Source: Palsa-459 sp963841965
GTDB lineage: Bacteria; Actinomycetota; Acidimicrobiia; Acidimicrobiales; RAAP-2
Assembly: GCA_963841965.1 (NCBI GenBank)
Contig: CAWJES010000010.1
Coordinates: 1 to 64,000 of the forward strand
DNA length: 64,000 nt
Direction of reading: 5' to 3'
The position numbers were made by a program, and so were the translations under genes. How positions within the stretch are numbered: the first letter of the stretch is position 1; the number at the start of each line of letters is the position of its first letter. Positions 53,129 to 61,292 of the stretch are shown here, piece by piece. Under the pieces are notes generated by a model. The model made no database searches and was not told where the DNA came from. It was given only the letters and a program-made list of their open reading frames with translations.

Positions 53129-53359
53129 TCACAGGTACCGCCGGACGAGCGCGACGGTGCTGGCAGCGGCCGCCACGCACCCGAGCACCAGCCCGATGAC
53201 GAGGAAGATCGGCGACGTGCCGAAGGCCGAGTCCGCCCAGATCCCAAGCACGACGCCGATCCCCACGGTCACCGCGATCGTCATGCCGAGCGTCGCGAAT
53301 GCGGCCACGCCCGGCAGGTCTCGGACGGTCTTGTCCTGCTCTGGTTCGGGCGTGGTCAA
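53129..53359 (-). CDS. atpZ: AtpZ/AtpI-family two-helix membrane protein
   Basis: 76 residues with two TM helices: FATLGMTIAVTVGIGVVLGIWAD (~21-43, quoted in parts GMTIAVTVGIGVVLG) and IFLVIGLVLGCVAAAASTVAL. The GIWADSAFGTSP loop is typical of the AtpZ group (formerly 'Ca2+/Mg2+ transporter' family) that opens atp operons. The only start preserving both helices is TTG 53359, without an obvious SD. Confidence 0.78.
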   Translation of the reverse strand: MTTPEPEQDKTVRDLPGVAAFATLGMTIAVTVGIGVVLGIWADSAFGTSPIFLVIGLVLGCVAAAASTVALVRRYL

Positions 53360-53390
53360 GAAGGGTGTTGACGGTGGTGGTCACAGGGCT

Positions 53391-53437
53391 GCCTCGGATT
53401 CACGAGGCGGCATTTTTGCCGTCAGACACGGCAAAAA
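53391..53437 (-). terminator. Two hairpins between wecA and the atp operon
   Basis: Reading the minus strand, TTTTTGCCG/CGGCAAAAA (53437-53413, 7-nt loop) begins right after the wecA stop, then GCCTCG/CGAGGC (53408-53391). The first has A/U-rich base pairs but no free U-tract. Possible partial terminator or leader structure controlling atp expression. Confidence 0.45.
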
Positions 53438-54613
53438 CTATTGCACCTCGCGGGGAGAACCGCCAATGCGCGCAGGGGCTCCAGTCCCCCGTGGGGGTTC
53501 CTCGCTGTCGCGACGGCGCAGTCCCGGGTGGAACCACGTGTAGAGCCCGACGCCCATGGCCGCGACCCCTACCGGGATGAAGACGTTGGCCCTCGGATCG
53601 AACAGCGGGAGCAGGACCATCGCCGACAGGAGGGCCGTCCAGAGCCAGAGGATCACCACGGTCCGGCGGTGCCCGTGGCCGAGCCGCAGGAGGCGGTGGT
53701 GGACGTGGTCCTTGTCGGCGGTCTGGAACCCCTGGCCCGATGCGGTGCGTCGCACGAACGCGAACGCCATGTCCATGAGCGGGACGCCGAGGATGAAGAA
53801 CGGAATCAGCAGGGGCGCGAAGAAGAAGTAGGTGGTCCCGCTCGCCGGCGGGGTCCGTCCCCCGATCACCATCGTCGAGGCACTCATGAGGACGCCGAGC
53901 AGGAGGGATCCCGCGTCGCCCATGAAGAGGCGCGCGGGATGGAAGTTGGACGGCAGGAACCCGAGGCAGATCCCGCAGGTCGCGGCTGCGACCATGGGAC
54001 CGATGTTCGTCGATGGGAGGAGCCCGATGTGCTCGAGGCGCAGGCCGTAGATGCAGAGCGTGCCCGAGGCGATCGCAACGATCCCCGCCGCGAGGCCGTC
54101 CAGGCCGTCGATGAGGTTGATCGCATTGGTGAGGGCGATCACCCAGAGCGCCGTGATCAGCGGCAGGATGCTGGGGCCGAGCAGCACGACACCCGCGAAG
54201 GGCAGCTTCAGCTGGTACATCGTGACGCCGCAGAAGTAGAGGACCGAGGCGGCGAGAACCTCGCCGGCGACCTTGGCCGGCGCGGACATCGACCGGAAGT
54301 CGTCGACGAGGCCGACGACCATGATCACAGCGGCCGCGAGCAGGACACCGAGGGGCTCGTTGGTCGAGACGAAGAGGTCATGCGTCGGCGACGAGTACTC
54401 CGGCAGGACCGCGGCGAAGATGAGCGCGACGCACAGCCCCGCGAACATCGCGACCCCGCCCCCGTAGGGGGTGACACGCTGGTGCATCGAGCGATCGCCG
54501 GGGATCGCGACGTACCCGACCTTGCGCGCGACGATCCTCGAGGGTCGCGCGAGCAGGGCGGTGGTCAGCATTGCGACCGCGCCGATCGCGACGTACCAGC
54601 CGACGCCGCTCAT
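53438..54613 (-). CDS. wecA: WecA/TagO-type undecaprenyl-phosphate sugar-1-phosphate transferase
   Basis: Polytopic (about 11 TM) enzyme of the MraY/WecA family that loads an N-acetyl-hexosamine phosphate onto the polyprenyl carrier to begin teichoic acid, arabinogalactan-linker or O-antigen-type synthesis. Motifs: VGLVDDFRSM (Mg Asp pair), NAINLIDGLDGLAAG, MGDAGSLLLG and DKDHVHHRLLRLGH (His-box). 391 residues. Start ATG 54613 touches the glyA stop (TGATG). The order wecA-atp is typical for Actinomycetota. Confidence 0.92.
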   Translation of the reverse strand: MSGVGWYVAIGAVAMLTTALLARPSRIVARKVGYVAIPGDRSMHQRVTPYGGGVAMFAGLCVALIFAAVLPEYSSPTHDLFVSTNEPLGVLLAAAVIMVVGLVDDFRSMSAPAKVAGEVLAASVLYFCGVTMYQLKLPFAGVVLLGPSILPLITALWVIALTNAINLIDGLDGLAAGIVAIASGTLCIYGLRLEHIGLLPSTNIGPMVAAATCGICLGFLPSNFHPARLFMGDAGSLLLGVLMSASTMVIGGRTPPASGTTYFFFAPLLIPFFILGVPLMDMAFAFVRRTASGQGFQTADKDHVHHRLLRLGHGHRRTVVILWLWTALLSAMVLLPLFDPRANVFIPVGVAAMGVGLYTWFHPGLRRRDSEEPPRGTGAPARIGGSPREVQ

Positions 54614-55923
54614 CAGGCCGGACGGTTCCCCATGGCAGCTGGGTACGGCGGGAACTTCGCGCACAGCGCGCGAACCTCCTCGCGGATGGTGGCCTGGGCC
54701 GTCTCGTCGTCGCGGTGCCGCAGGGTCCGCGCGATCAGTGAGGCGATCCAGGGCATCTCGGCCTCGCTCATGCCCGCCGTGGTCTCCGCCGCGGTGCCGA
54801 GGCGGAGCCCCGACGTCACGAAGGGGCTTCGCGGGTCGTCTGGGATCTGGTTGCGGTTGAGGGTGATGCCCGAGCGATCGAGCACCTCCTGGGCGACCTT
54901 GCCGGTCAGGTCCTGGTCGAACTCGCGCAGGTCGACGAGGAGCAGGTGGTTGTCGGTCCCGCCCGTCGCCGGACGGAACCCTTCGGCGACGAGGGCTGCG
55001 CCGAGCGCCCGGGCGTTGCGCACGACCTGGTGCGCGTACTCGGAGAACGCAGGCGAGGCCGCCTCGCGGAACGCGACGGCCTTGGCCGCGATCACGTGCT
55101 CGAGCGGGCCACCTTGGAGTCCGGGGAACACCGCCGAGTCGATGGCCTTGGCGTGCTCCTCCCTGCACACGATCGCGCCGCCGCGCGGACCGCGAAGCGT
55201 CTTGTGCGTGGTGAAGGTCACGACGTCGGCGTACGGCACGGGGCTTGGGTGCGCCCCACCGGCCACGAGGCCCGCGATGTGGGCCATGTCGAACATCAAG
55301 AGGGCGCCGACCTCGTCGGCGATCTCGCGGTACACCTCAGGGTCGATCACCCGCGGATAGGCCGTCGCGCCAGCGACGATCAGCTTGGGACGCTCGGACT
55401 TCGCGATGTCACGCACCTGGTCGAAGTCGATGACCTCGCCCGGCGTCGCGGGGTCGTCGCTCCTCTGCGTGACCCCGTAGGAGACGAACCGCCAGACCTT
55501 CGACGTGATCGACGCCGGCGACCCGTGGGTGAGGTGCCCGCCGTGGTCGAGCCGCATCGCCAGGATCGTGTCGCCCGGCTCCAGCAGCGCCTGATACGCC
55601 GCGAGGTTCGCATTCGCTCCCGCGTGGGGCTGGACGTTCGCGTGCTCGGCGCCGAGCAGCGCGGTCAACCGGTCGCGCGCGAGGTTCTCGATCTCGTCGA
55701 TGACCTGGTTGCCCCCGTAGTAGCGGCGGTTCGGGTAGCCCTCCGAGTACTTGTTGGTGAGCACCGACCCTGTTGCCTGCAGCACGGCCGGTGACGTGAA
55801 GTTCTCGCTGGCGATCAGCTGCAGGGTCCGCGTCTGACGATCGAATTCGTCGGCAATCAGGCCGGCGACCTCCGGATCCTCGTCAAGCGACCCGAACCTG
55901 ACCCAGTTGGTCTCGTCCTGCAC
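54613..55923 (-). CDS. glyA: Serine hydroxymethyltransferase
   Basis: PLP enzyme interconverting serine and glycine with tetrahydrofolate. 436 residues; LQLIASENFTSPAVL, NKYSEGYPNRRYYGGN, and the PLP Lys241 in TFTTHKTLRGPRGG are diagnostic. Start GTG 55923 has a strong GAGGAGGAG SD. It is placed between tsaC and wecA, a spot where many relatives carry it or rpiB. Confidence 0.97.
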   Translation of the reverse strand: MQDETNWVRFGSLDEDPEVAGLIADEFDRQTRTLQLIASENFTSPAVLQATGSVLTNKYSEGYPNRRYYGGNQVIDEIENLARDRLTALLGAEHANVQPHAGANANLAAYQALLEPGDTILAMRLDHGGHLTHGSPASITSKVWRFVSYGVTQRSDDPATPGEVIDFDQVRDIAKSERPKLIVAGATAYPRVIDPEVYREIADEVGALLMFDMAHIAGLVAGGAHPSPVPYADVVTFTTHKTLRGPRGGAIVCREEHAKAIDSAVFPGLQGGPLEHVIAAKAVAFREAASPAFSEYAHQVVRNARALGAALVAEGFRPATGGTDNHLLLVDLREFDQDLTGKVAQEVLDRSGITLNRNQIPDDPRSPFVTSGLRLGTAAETTAGMSEAEMPWIASLIARTLRHRDDETAQATIREEVRALCAKFPPYPAAMGNRPA

Positions 55924-56113
55924 CGAATCTCCTCCTCGAGTTGCGCAGCGCCCGACGCGGCGCCGGACGCCGACGACCAGTCCGAGCAGCGCCCCGGCGG
56001 GCGCCCCAGCTCGTGGCCCGAGACTCGGGTGCTGCAGGTGTCACCCTACCGTCGCGGGCCGCCTCGCCGATGCCCCGCGGGCACGCGCCGGCCATGCGCC
56101 GGCCAGTCGTGCC

Positions 56114-56719
56114 TCAGTCGAGAACCGCGAGCACCGCAGCGCTCGCGAGCGCGCCCTCGCGGACGACCCGCGCCGGGGACACGGTGAGATCGACCACCGT
56201 CGAAACCACGCCGCCACGCCGTCCCGCGTCGAGCACCGCGAGGACGACACCCCCGTCGAAGCCCTCGCTGAGCTCCGGGGCGGTCGTGGCCGGATCGGCG
56301 CCGTGCCGGTTCGCCGACGTGACCGCGAGCGGTCCGGTCAGCGAGAGGAGCGCACGGCATGTCGCGTCGTCAGGCACGCGCAGGCCGATGCCCGCTGTCG
56401 CGTGGATCCGTGCCGCGACGTCCTGGTACGCGGGCACCACGATCGTGAGGGGACCGGGCCAGAACCTCGCGGCAAGTCGCGCGGCACCCGGCGGCCACGA
56501 CGACGCGACCATCCGTGCCGACGCCTCGTCGGCGCACAGCACCGCGATGGGCAGAGACGCCGGACGATCCTTCGCGGCGAAGAGCGCGTCGACCGCGGCT
56601 GGGTCACCGAGACAGGCTGCGAGCCCGTAGACGGTGTCGGTCGGGATGCCCACCACGTGTCCGGCGGCCAGCAGCGCCGCCGCCTCGTCGAGCTCGCCAG
56701 AGCGCAGGGTGCGCATCAC
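56114..56719 (-). CDS. tsaC: L-threonylcarbamoyladenylate synthase (Sua5/TsaC, short form)
   Basis: Makes threonylcarbamoyl-AMP for the t6A37 modification of tRNAs. YrdC fold: GIPTDTVYGLAAC (~24-36), KDRPASLPIAV (~50-60), RFWPGPLTIVVPA, LAVTSANRHG (~130-139). 201 residues, lacking the C-terminal Sua5 domain. GTG 56719 overlaps the prmC stop as GTGA; ATG 56716 is the alternative. Its 190-bp downstream gap to glyA shows no gene. Confidence 0.93.
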   Translation of the reverse strand: MMRTLRSGELDEAAALLAAGHVVGIPTDTVYGLAACLGDPAAVDALFAAKDRPASLPIAVLCADEASARMVASSWPPGAARLAARFWPGPLTIVVPAYQDVAARIHATAGIGLRVPDDATCRALLSLTGPLAVTSANRHGADPATTAPELSEGFDGGVVLAVLDAGRRGGVVSTVVDLTVSPARVVREGALASAAVLAVLD

Positions 56720-57537
56720 GCGCTCCTGCGGGCCGACAGCGTCCGTGGCAAACCGGCCATGTCCACTCGATCAGTCACGCCCACGAAGCCGAGCGACGTC
56801 GCGAGGTCCACGGCCGCGGCGCCCTGCGCCGCACCGTGCTCCACCAGCAGCAGCCCCCCGGGGGAGAGCCACGACGCGGCACCCGTGACCACTGCCTCGA
56901 CTGCCGCGAAGCCGGGCGTGCCGCCTGATCCCGTTGCCGCGAAGAGCGCCGCTTCGGGCTCGTGGGCGAGCTCGGCTGCGAGCGTCGACTCGTCCTCGCG
57001 AGCAACATAGGGGGGGTTCGCGCAGACGACGTCCACCCTGCCGCGCAGGCCAGCGGGCAGCGCCTCGAACCACGAGCCCCAGTGGAACCGCACCGCCTCG
57101 GCCCCGACGCGCCGCGCGTTCTCCGTCGCGAGCGCGAGCGCCTCAGCCGAGAGGTCCGTCGCATGGACCTCGACCGCATGCCCCTCCGCGCGGGCCTCGA
57201 CAAGCACGCTGAGGGCGATGGCACCGGTTCCGCAACCGAGGTCGCACACGATCCCCGGTCGGCCGAGCACGCGCAGGGCCTCCAGTGCCTCGTCCACCAG
57301 CGGCTCGGTCTCGGGCCTCGGGATGAGCGCGCGGCGGTCCACGGCGAGGTCGACCGTCCGGAACGGCCAATGACCGAGGAGGTACTGCAGCGGCTCTCCC
57401 GTCGCGCGGCGGTCCGCAAGCTCGAGCGCACGTTCGCGGCGGCGGTCCTCGGGCTCGCCGGCGAGCTCCTCGAGGATCCAGCGGGCCTCGCGACGCGAGC
57501 CGATCCGGCCTGCGATCTCGTCTGCGAGCGAGCTCAG
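56716..57537 (-). CDS. prmC: Release factor glutamine methyltransferase, probable CTG start
   Basis: Methylates the GGQ glutamine of release factors; its target RF1 is encoded directly upstream. From GTG 57342 only the catalytic domain would be made (208 residues). The same frame continues upstream without a stop and encodes the normal N-terminal helical domain (LADEIAGRIGSRREARWILE..., ending HWPFRTVDLAVDRRALIPRPETE; parts quoted). The only initiator-like codon for that form is CTG 57537, overlapping the prfA stop as CTGA, like the ATGA/GTGA junctions around it. SAM motif LGCGTGAIA and the catalytic NPPY (residues ~174-177) are present. 273 residues in all. Confidence 0.87.
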   Translation of the reverse strand: MSSLADEIAGRIGSRREARWILEELAGEPEDRRRERALELADRRATGEPLQYLLGHWPFRTVDLAVDRRALIPRPETEPLVDEALEALRVLGRPGIVCDLGCGTGAIALSVLVEARAEGHAVEVHATDLSAEALALATENARRVGAEAVRFHWGSWFEALPAGLRGRVDVVCANPPYVAREDESTLAAELAHEPEAALFAATGSGGTPGFAAVEAVVTGAASWLSPGGLLLVEHGAAQGAAAVDLATSLGFVGVTDRVDMAGLPRTLSARRSA

Positions 57538-58613
57538 GCGGCATCGCCGTCGGCGAGCTGGCGCGCGCGCTTGTCGGCGATCAGGGCGTCGACGATCTCG
57601 TCGAGCTGGCCCGCGAGCACGGCGTCGAGCTTGTACAGGGTGAGGTTGATGCGGTGGTCGGTGACCCGGTTCTCCTTGAAGTTGTAGGTCCGGATCTTCT
57701 CGCTGCGCCCTCCGCCACCGACCTGGGAGCGACGAAGGTCCCCCTGCTCGGAGGCCTGCTTCTCCTGCTCGAGGCGCAGCAGCCGGCTGCGCAGCACGAT
57801 CATCGCCTTGGCGCGGTTCTGCAGCTGGCTCTTCTCGTCCTGCATCGAGACGACCGTGCCGGTCGGGATGTGGGTCACGCGCACGGCGGAGTCCGTCGTG
57901 TTCACGCTCTGGCCCCCCGGCCCGCTCGAGCGGTAGACGTCGACCTTGAGGTCGTTGGGGTCGATCTCGACGTCGACCTCCTCGGCCTCGGGCAGCACGG
58001 TGACGGTCGCGGACGACGTGTGGATCCTCCCCTTCGCCTCGGTCACCGGGACGCGCTGGACCCGGTGGGGGCCGCCCTCGTGCTCGAGGCGCTGCCAGGC
58101 GTCCTCGCCCTTGACCTTGAAGATCACCTCGTCGAGGCCGTCGCGGTCGCTCGCGCGCTCCTCGAGGACCTCGACCTTCCAGCCGCGCTCGGCCGCGTAC
58201 CGCTGGTACATCTCGTAGAGGACGCGGGCGAACAGGTTCGCCTCCTCGCCGCCCTCCGCACCGCGGATCTCGACGATGACGTTGCGACCGGCGTTCGGGT
58301 CCTGGGGCAGGAGCTGGAACTCGAGGCGCTCCTCGAGGCTTCGCACGCGCGCCTCCGCGGTCGCGCGGTCAGCCTCGAGCGCCTCGGTCTCCTCCGAGCT
58401 CGCGACGCCCAGCAGCTCGTCCGCAGCCTCGACGTCAGCCCGTGCGGCCCGCAGGTCGTCCCAAGTCCCGACGAGTCCCGAGAGCTGGCGGTGGCGGCGC
58501 GAGAGGTCGCGGAGGCGATTCGGGTCGGATGCGACGTCGGGCTCGGAGAGCGCCGCGGTCGTGTCCTCGAGCTCCTTCGCGAGTCCGCGAAGCGTCTCGT
58601 CGATCGATCCCAT
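57534..58613 (-). CDS. prfA: Peptide chain release factor 1
   Basis: Recognises UAA/UAG stop codons. ATG 58613 gives 359 residues. The codon-reading PVT is at 189-191 (RVPVTEAKGR) and the peptidyl-hydrolysis motif GGQ at 233-235 (SSGPGGQSVNTT). Upstream in-frame codons overlap rpmE and are not used. Next gene is its modifying enzyme prmC. Confidence 0.97.
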   Translation of the reverse strand: MGSIDETLRGLAKELEDTTAALSEPDVASDPNRLRDLSRRHRQLSGLVGTWDDLRAARADVEAADELLGVASSEETEALEADRATAEARVRSLEERLEFQLLPQDPNAGRNVIVEIRGAEGGEEANLFARVLYEMYQRYAAERGWKVEVLEERASDRDGLDEVIFKVKGEDAWQRLEHEGGPHRVQRVPVTEAKGRIHTSSATVTVLPEAEEVDVEIDPNDLKVDVYRSSGPGGQSVNTTDSAVRVTHIPTGTVVSMQDEKSQLQNRAKAMIVLRSRLLRLEQEKQASEQGDLRRSQVGGGGRSEKIRTYNFKENRVTDHRINLTLYKLDAVLAGQLDEIVDALIADKRARQLADGDAA

Positions 58614-58633
58614 GGTGGCGCTGAGCGCCCGGA

Positions 58634-58861
58634 TCAGCTCTTGGGGGCGCGGGTGGTCTTGCCCTTGGCGCCGTAGCGGCGCTGGAAGCGCTCCACGCGG
58701 CCACCCGTGTCGACGAGCTTCTGCTTGCCGGTGAAGAACGGGTGGCACTCGTTGCACAGCTCCACGCGCAGCTCGGACTTCGTCGAGCGGGTCTGGAACG
58801 TGTTGCCGCACGAGCAGTGGACGGTCGCGTCGACGTACTCGGGGTGGATGTCAGTCTTCAT
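58634..58861 (-). CDS. rpmE: 50S ribosomal protein L31 (zinc-binding form)
   Basis: 75 residues, MKTDIHPEY opening. Zinc ligands Cys16 and Cys18 (CSC) and Cys36 and Cys39 (CNEC) mark the C+ form, the zinc-replete paralogue. HPFFTGKQKLVDTGGRVERFQRRYG is the conserved C-terminal block. Lies 43 bp after rho and 20 bp before prfA. Confidence 0.97.
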   Translation of the reverse strand: MKTDIHPEYVDATVHCSCGNTFQTRSTKSELRVELCNECHPFFTGKQKLVDTGGRVERFQRRYGAKGKTTRAPKS

Positions 58862-58904
58862 GATGCTCCTCAGGTGCGGTTAGGAAGTCTACCTGCCCGC
58901 GGGC

Positions 58905-60653
58905 TCAGTTATTCGCCGAGGGGCCCTTGGCGATCTCGGCCAGGAACTCCTCGTTGGATCGGGTGGTCTTGATCTTGTCCATCAGGAGCTCGAGCCCAGC
59001 GGCCCCGGTCCCATCGTTCCCGAGGGCGTTGAGGACGCGGCGCAACTTCCAGACCTGCTGGAGCTGGCCCTTCTCGAACAGGAGCTCCTCATGGCGCGTC
59101 GAGCTGGCGTTCACGTCGATGGCCGGGTAGATCCGGCGCTCGGCGAGGCGGCGGTCGAGGCGGAGCTCCATGTTGCCGGTCCCCTTGAACTCCTCGAAGA
59201 TCACCTCGTCCATCTTGGATCCGGTCTCGACCAGCGCGGTCGCCAGGATCGTCAGGGAACCGCCCTCCTCGATGTTGCGTGCCGCGCCGAAGAACTTCTT
59301 CGGCGGGTACAGCGCGCCCGAGTCGACGCCTCCGGACATGATCCTCCCGGTCGCCGGCGCCGCGAGGTTGTACGCGCGGGCGAGCCTCGTGATGCCGTCG
59401 AGGATGATGACGACGTCGGTCCCGAGCTCGACCAGGCGCTTCGCCCGCTCGATGGCGAGCTCGGCGACGTGGGTGTGCTCGTCCGCCGGTCGGTCGAAGG
59501 TGGAGGCGACGACCTCACCCTTGACGCTCCGGCGCATGTCGGTGACTTCCTCGGGGCGCTCGTCGACGAGGAGGACCATGAGGTGCACCTCGGGGTTGTT
59601 CGCCTCGATCGAGTGGGCGATCTGCTTGACGACCGCGGTCTTGCCCGCCTTGGGCGGCGAGACGATCAGGCCTCGCTGGCCCTTGCCGATCGGGCTCAGG
59701 AGGTCGACGATCCTCGCCGTCATGTTCGCCTTGTCGTCCTCGGTCTCCAGCTGGAGCCGCTCGTCGGGGAACAGCGGGGTGAGGTCCTCGAACCGCCGGC
59801 GGCTCTTCGCCGCCTCGGGGTCCATGCCCGAGATCGAGTCGATGCGGATCAGGGCCGGGTACTTCTCGTTGCTCGCAGCGGGCCTGCTCGCGCCCACGAT
59901 CGAGTCGCCCTTGCGCAGTGCGAAGCGTCGAGCCTGGCTGATCGAGACGTAGATGTCCCGCGGGGATGCGAGGTAGCCCTCAGTGCGCACGAAACCGTAG
60001 CCCTCGTCGCGCAGGTCGAGCAGACCGCGGACCTCGACCAGCTCTCCCGTGTAGTTCTGGTCCTGGGTGCCCTGGAGGTCACGGTCGCCGCTCTGGCTCC
60101 CCGCCCCCGGACCGGTCCCGCGGTCCCGACCCCGGCGCCGGCGGTTGTTGCGCCTGTTCCCCGGGTCGAGCTGACCCTGCTGGCTCTGTCCCTGCTGGCC
60201 CTGCTGGCCCTGCTGGCCCTGGGGCCTCGGGGGCCGCTGGGACGACGATCCGCCCGGGACCGCACCATTGGCCGACGACGTGGACTCGGACGACCCGGTG
60301 TCCTGCGTCATGGCGTCAGTCGGCGCGACTGCTGCAGGCGCCTGCGCGTGGTCTGGGGACGATGCCGAGGATGACTCCGCTGCGCCGGTGCCCTCGGGCC
60401 CGGGAGCCGATGCGATCGAAGTCTCATCGGATGAGGAGCCGTTCGACTCGGCGGCTCGCCGAGGACGGCTGGGCCGCTCGGGCGATGGCGACGGTTCGGC
60501 GGAGACCCCGGTCGCATCGAGGATCGCCCCGATCAGGGTCGCCTTGCTCGCTCGTGCGCTGGTCTTGATCGACATCGCCTGGGCGATCGACTGCAGCTCA
60601 TCGCGTTCTTTGGTTTCCAGCAGCGTGCGTTCCAACTGTGGTCCGGACGTCAT
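58905..60653 (-). CDS. rho: Transcription termination factor Rho with a long Ser/Gly/Gln/Arg-rich insertion
   Basis: Hexameric RNA helicase, 582 residues against ~420 in E. coli. The N-terminal helical Rho_N lies at ~5-50, then a 150-residue low-complexity insertion (51-200) with Gln/Gly repeats (GQQGQQGQQGQSQQGQ at ~146-161) and an Arg/Asn patch (RRNNRRRRGRDRG, ~167-179). The cold-shock RNA-binding domain (~203-275) and the ATPase with Walker A SPPKAGKT (332-339) follow. Start ATG 60653 has GAGAGG upstream. Extended, basic insertions are known in actinobacterial Rho. Confidence 0.95.
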   Translation of the reverse strand: MTSGPQLERTLLETKERDELQSIAQAMSIKTSARASKATLIGAILDATGVSAEPSPSPERPSRPRRAAESNGSSSDETSIASAPGPEGTGAAESSSASSPDHAQAPAAVAPTDAMTQDTGSSESTSSANGAVPGGSSSQRPPRPQGQQGQQGQQGQSQQGQLDPGNRRNNRRRRGRDRGTGPGAGSQSGDRDLQGTQDQNYTGELVEVRGLLDLRDEGYGFVRTEGYLASPRDIYVSISQARRFALRKGDSIVGASRPAASNEKYPALIRIDSISGMDPEAAKSRRRFEDLTPLFPDERLQLETEDDKANMTARIVDLLSPIGKGQRGLIVSPPKAGKTAVVKQIAHSIEANNPEVHLMVLLVDERPEEVTDMRRSVKGEVVASTFDRPADEHTHVAELAIERAKRLVELGTDVVIILDGITRLARAYNLAAPATGRIMSGGVDSGALYPPKKFFGAARNIEEGGSLTILATALVETGSKMDEVIFEEFKGTGNMELRLDRRLAERRIYPAIDVNASSTRHEELLFEKGQLQQVWKLRRVLNALGNDGTGAAGLELLMDKIKTTRSNEEFLAEIAKGPSANN

Positions 60654-60842
60654 GCATGTCCTCTCTCTCACCCCGGATGAGGCTTTCTAGGCCACCAGGG
60701 GACTCAGGGTGCGCCGGGGAATACGGCGCGAACCACCAGACCAAGGAAGGAATCCCTGGGCCTGCGGCGACGCCGCGGGCGAGGTGGGATGGAAGCACTC
60801 TAGCGGCTGGAACGCCCCTCCGCCACTACTGGCGCGCGGCGG

Positions 60843-61292
60843 TCATCGGGGGACCCATGGCCCGAGCACTACAGCCGCCTCGTGCTCGCTCAGCTGCGAC
60901 GAGGCCTCCAGCGTCGCAGCATCCGCCCACCCGGGGAACGGCACCTCGTGGTTCACGTGGCGGCCCGCCGCGGTGTGCTCCTGGATGACCCGGGCGAGCC
61001 GATCGGCGTCGAACAGCGCGGCGGCGCTCACGAGCGCGGGCCACATGCGGCGGTGCACCAGCGTGACCTTCCCCGCCACGGCCCTGCAGACCAGGATGTC
61101 GTCGGACTCGGTCACGTCGCCCAGCACCCGATAGATCTGCTTTCCCAGCGGGTGCCCCCACCAGCTTCCCTCGATCGGGGCGCCGACGATGAACTCGGTG
61201 AGCCGCGGTACCGGGCCCTTGGCGGATGCGAGGACGACGCCGTGGCGCTCGACGAACGCGAGCGCCTCGCGGGACCCGGCCCCCGGCGTCAT
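60843..61292 (-). CDS. Conserved hypothetical protein translationally coupled to thrC
   Basis: 149 residues, no family name recognised. It contains compact conserved-looking blocks: KGPVPRLTEFIVGAPIEGSWWGHPLGKQIY (parts: RLTEFIVG, GSWWGHP), DILVCRAVAGKVTLVHRRMWPALV, and EHTAAGRHVNHEVPFPGWA. No membrane segment. The start ATG 61292 overlaps the thrC stop as ATGA. In many Actinomycetota this slot is held by thrB (homoserine kinase), but the sequence has no GHMP kinase motifs and is too short. The Trp-rich SWWGHP could be a binding motif. Confidence 0.78.
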   Translation of the reverse strand: MTPGAGSREALAFVERHGVVLASAKGPVPRLTEFIVGAPIEGSWWGHPLGKQIYRVLGDVTESDDILVCRAVAGKVTLVHRRMWPALVSAAALFDADRLARVIQEHTAAGRHVNHEVPFPGWADAATLEASSQLSEHEAAVVLGPWVPR

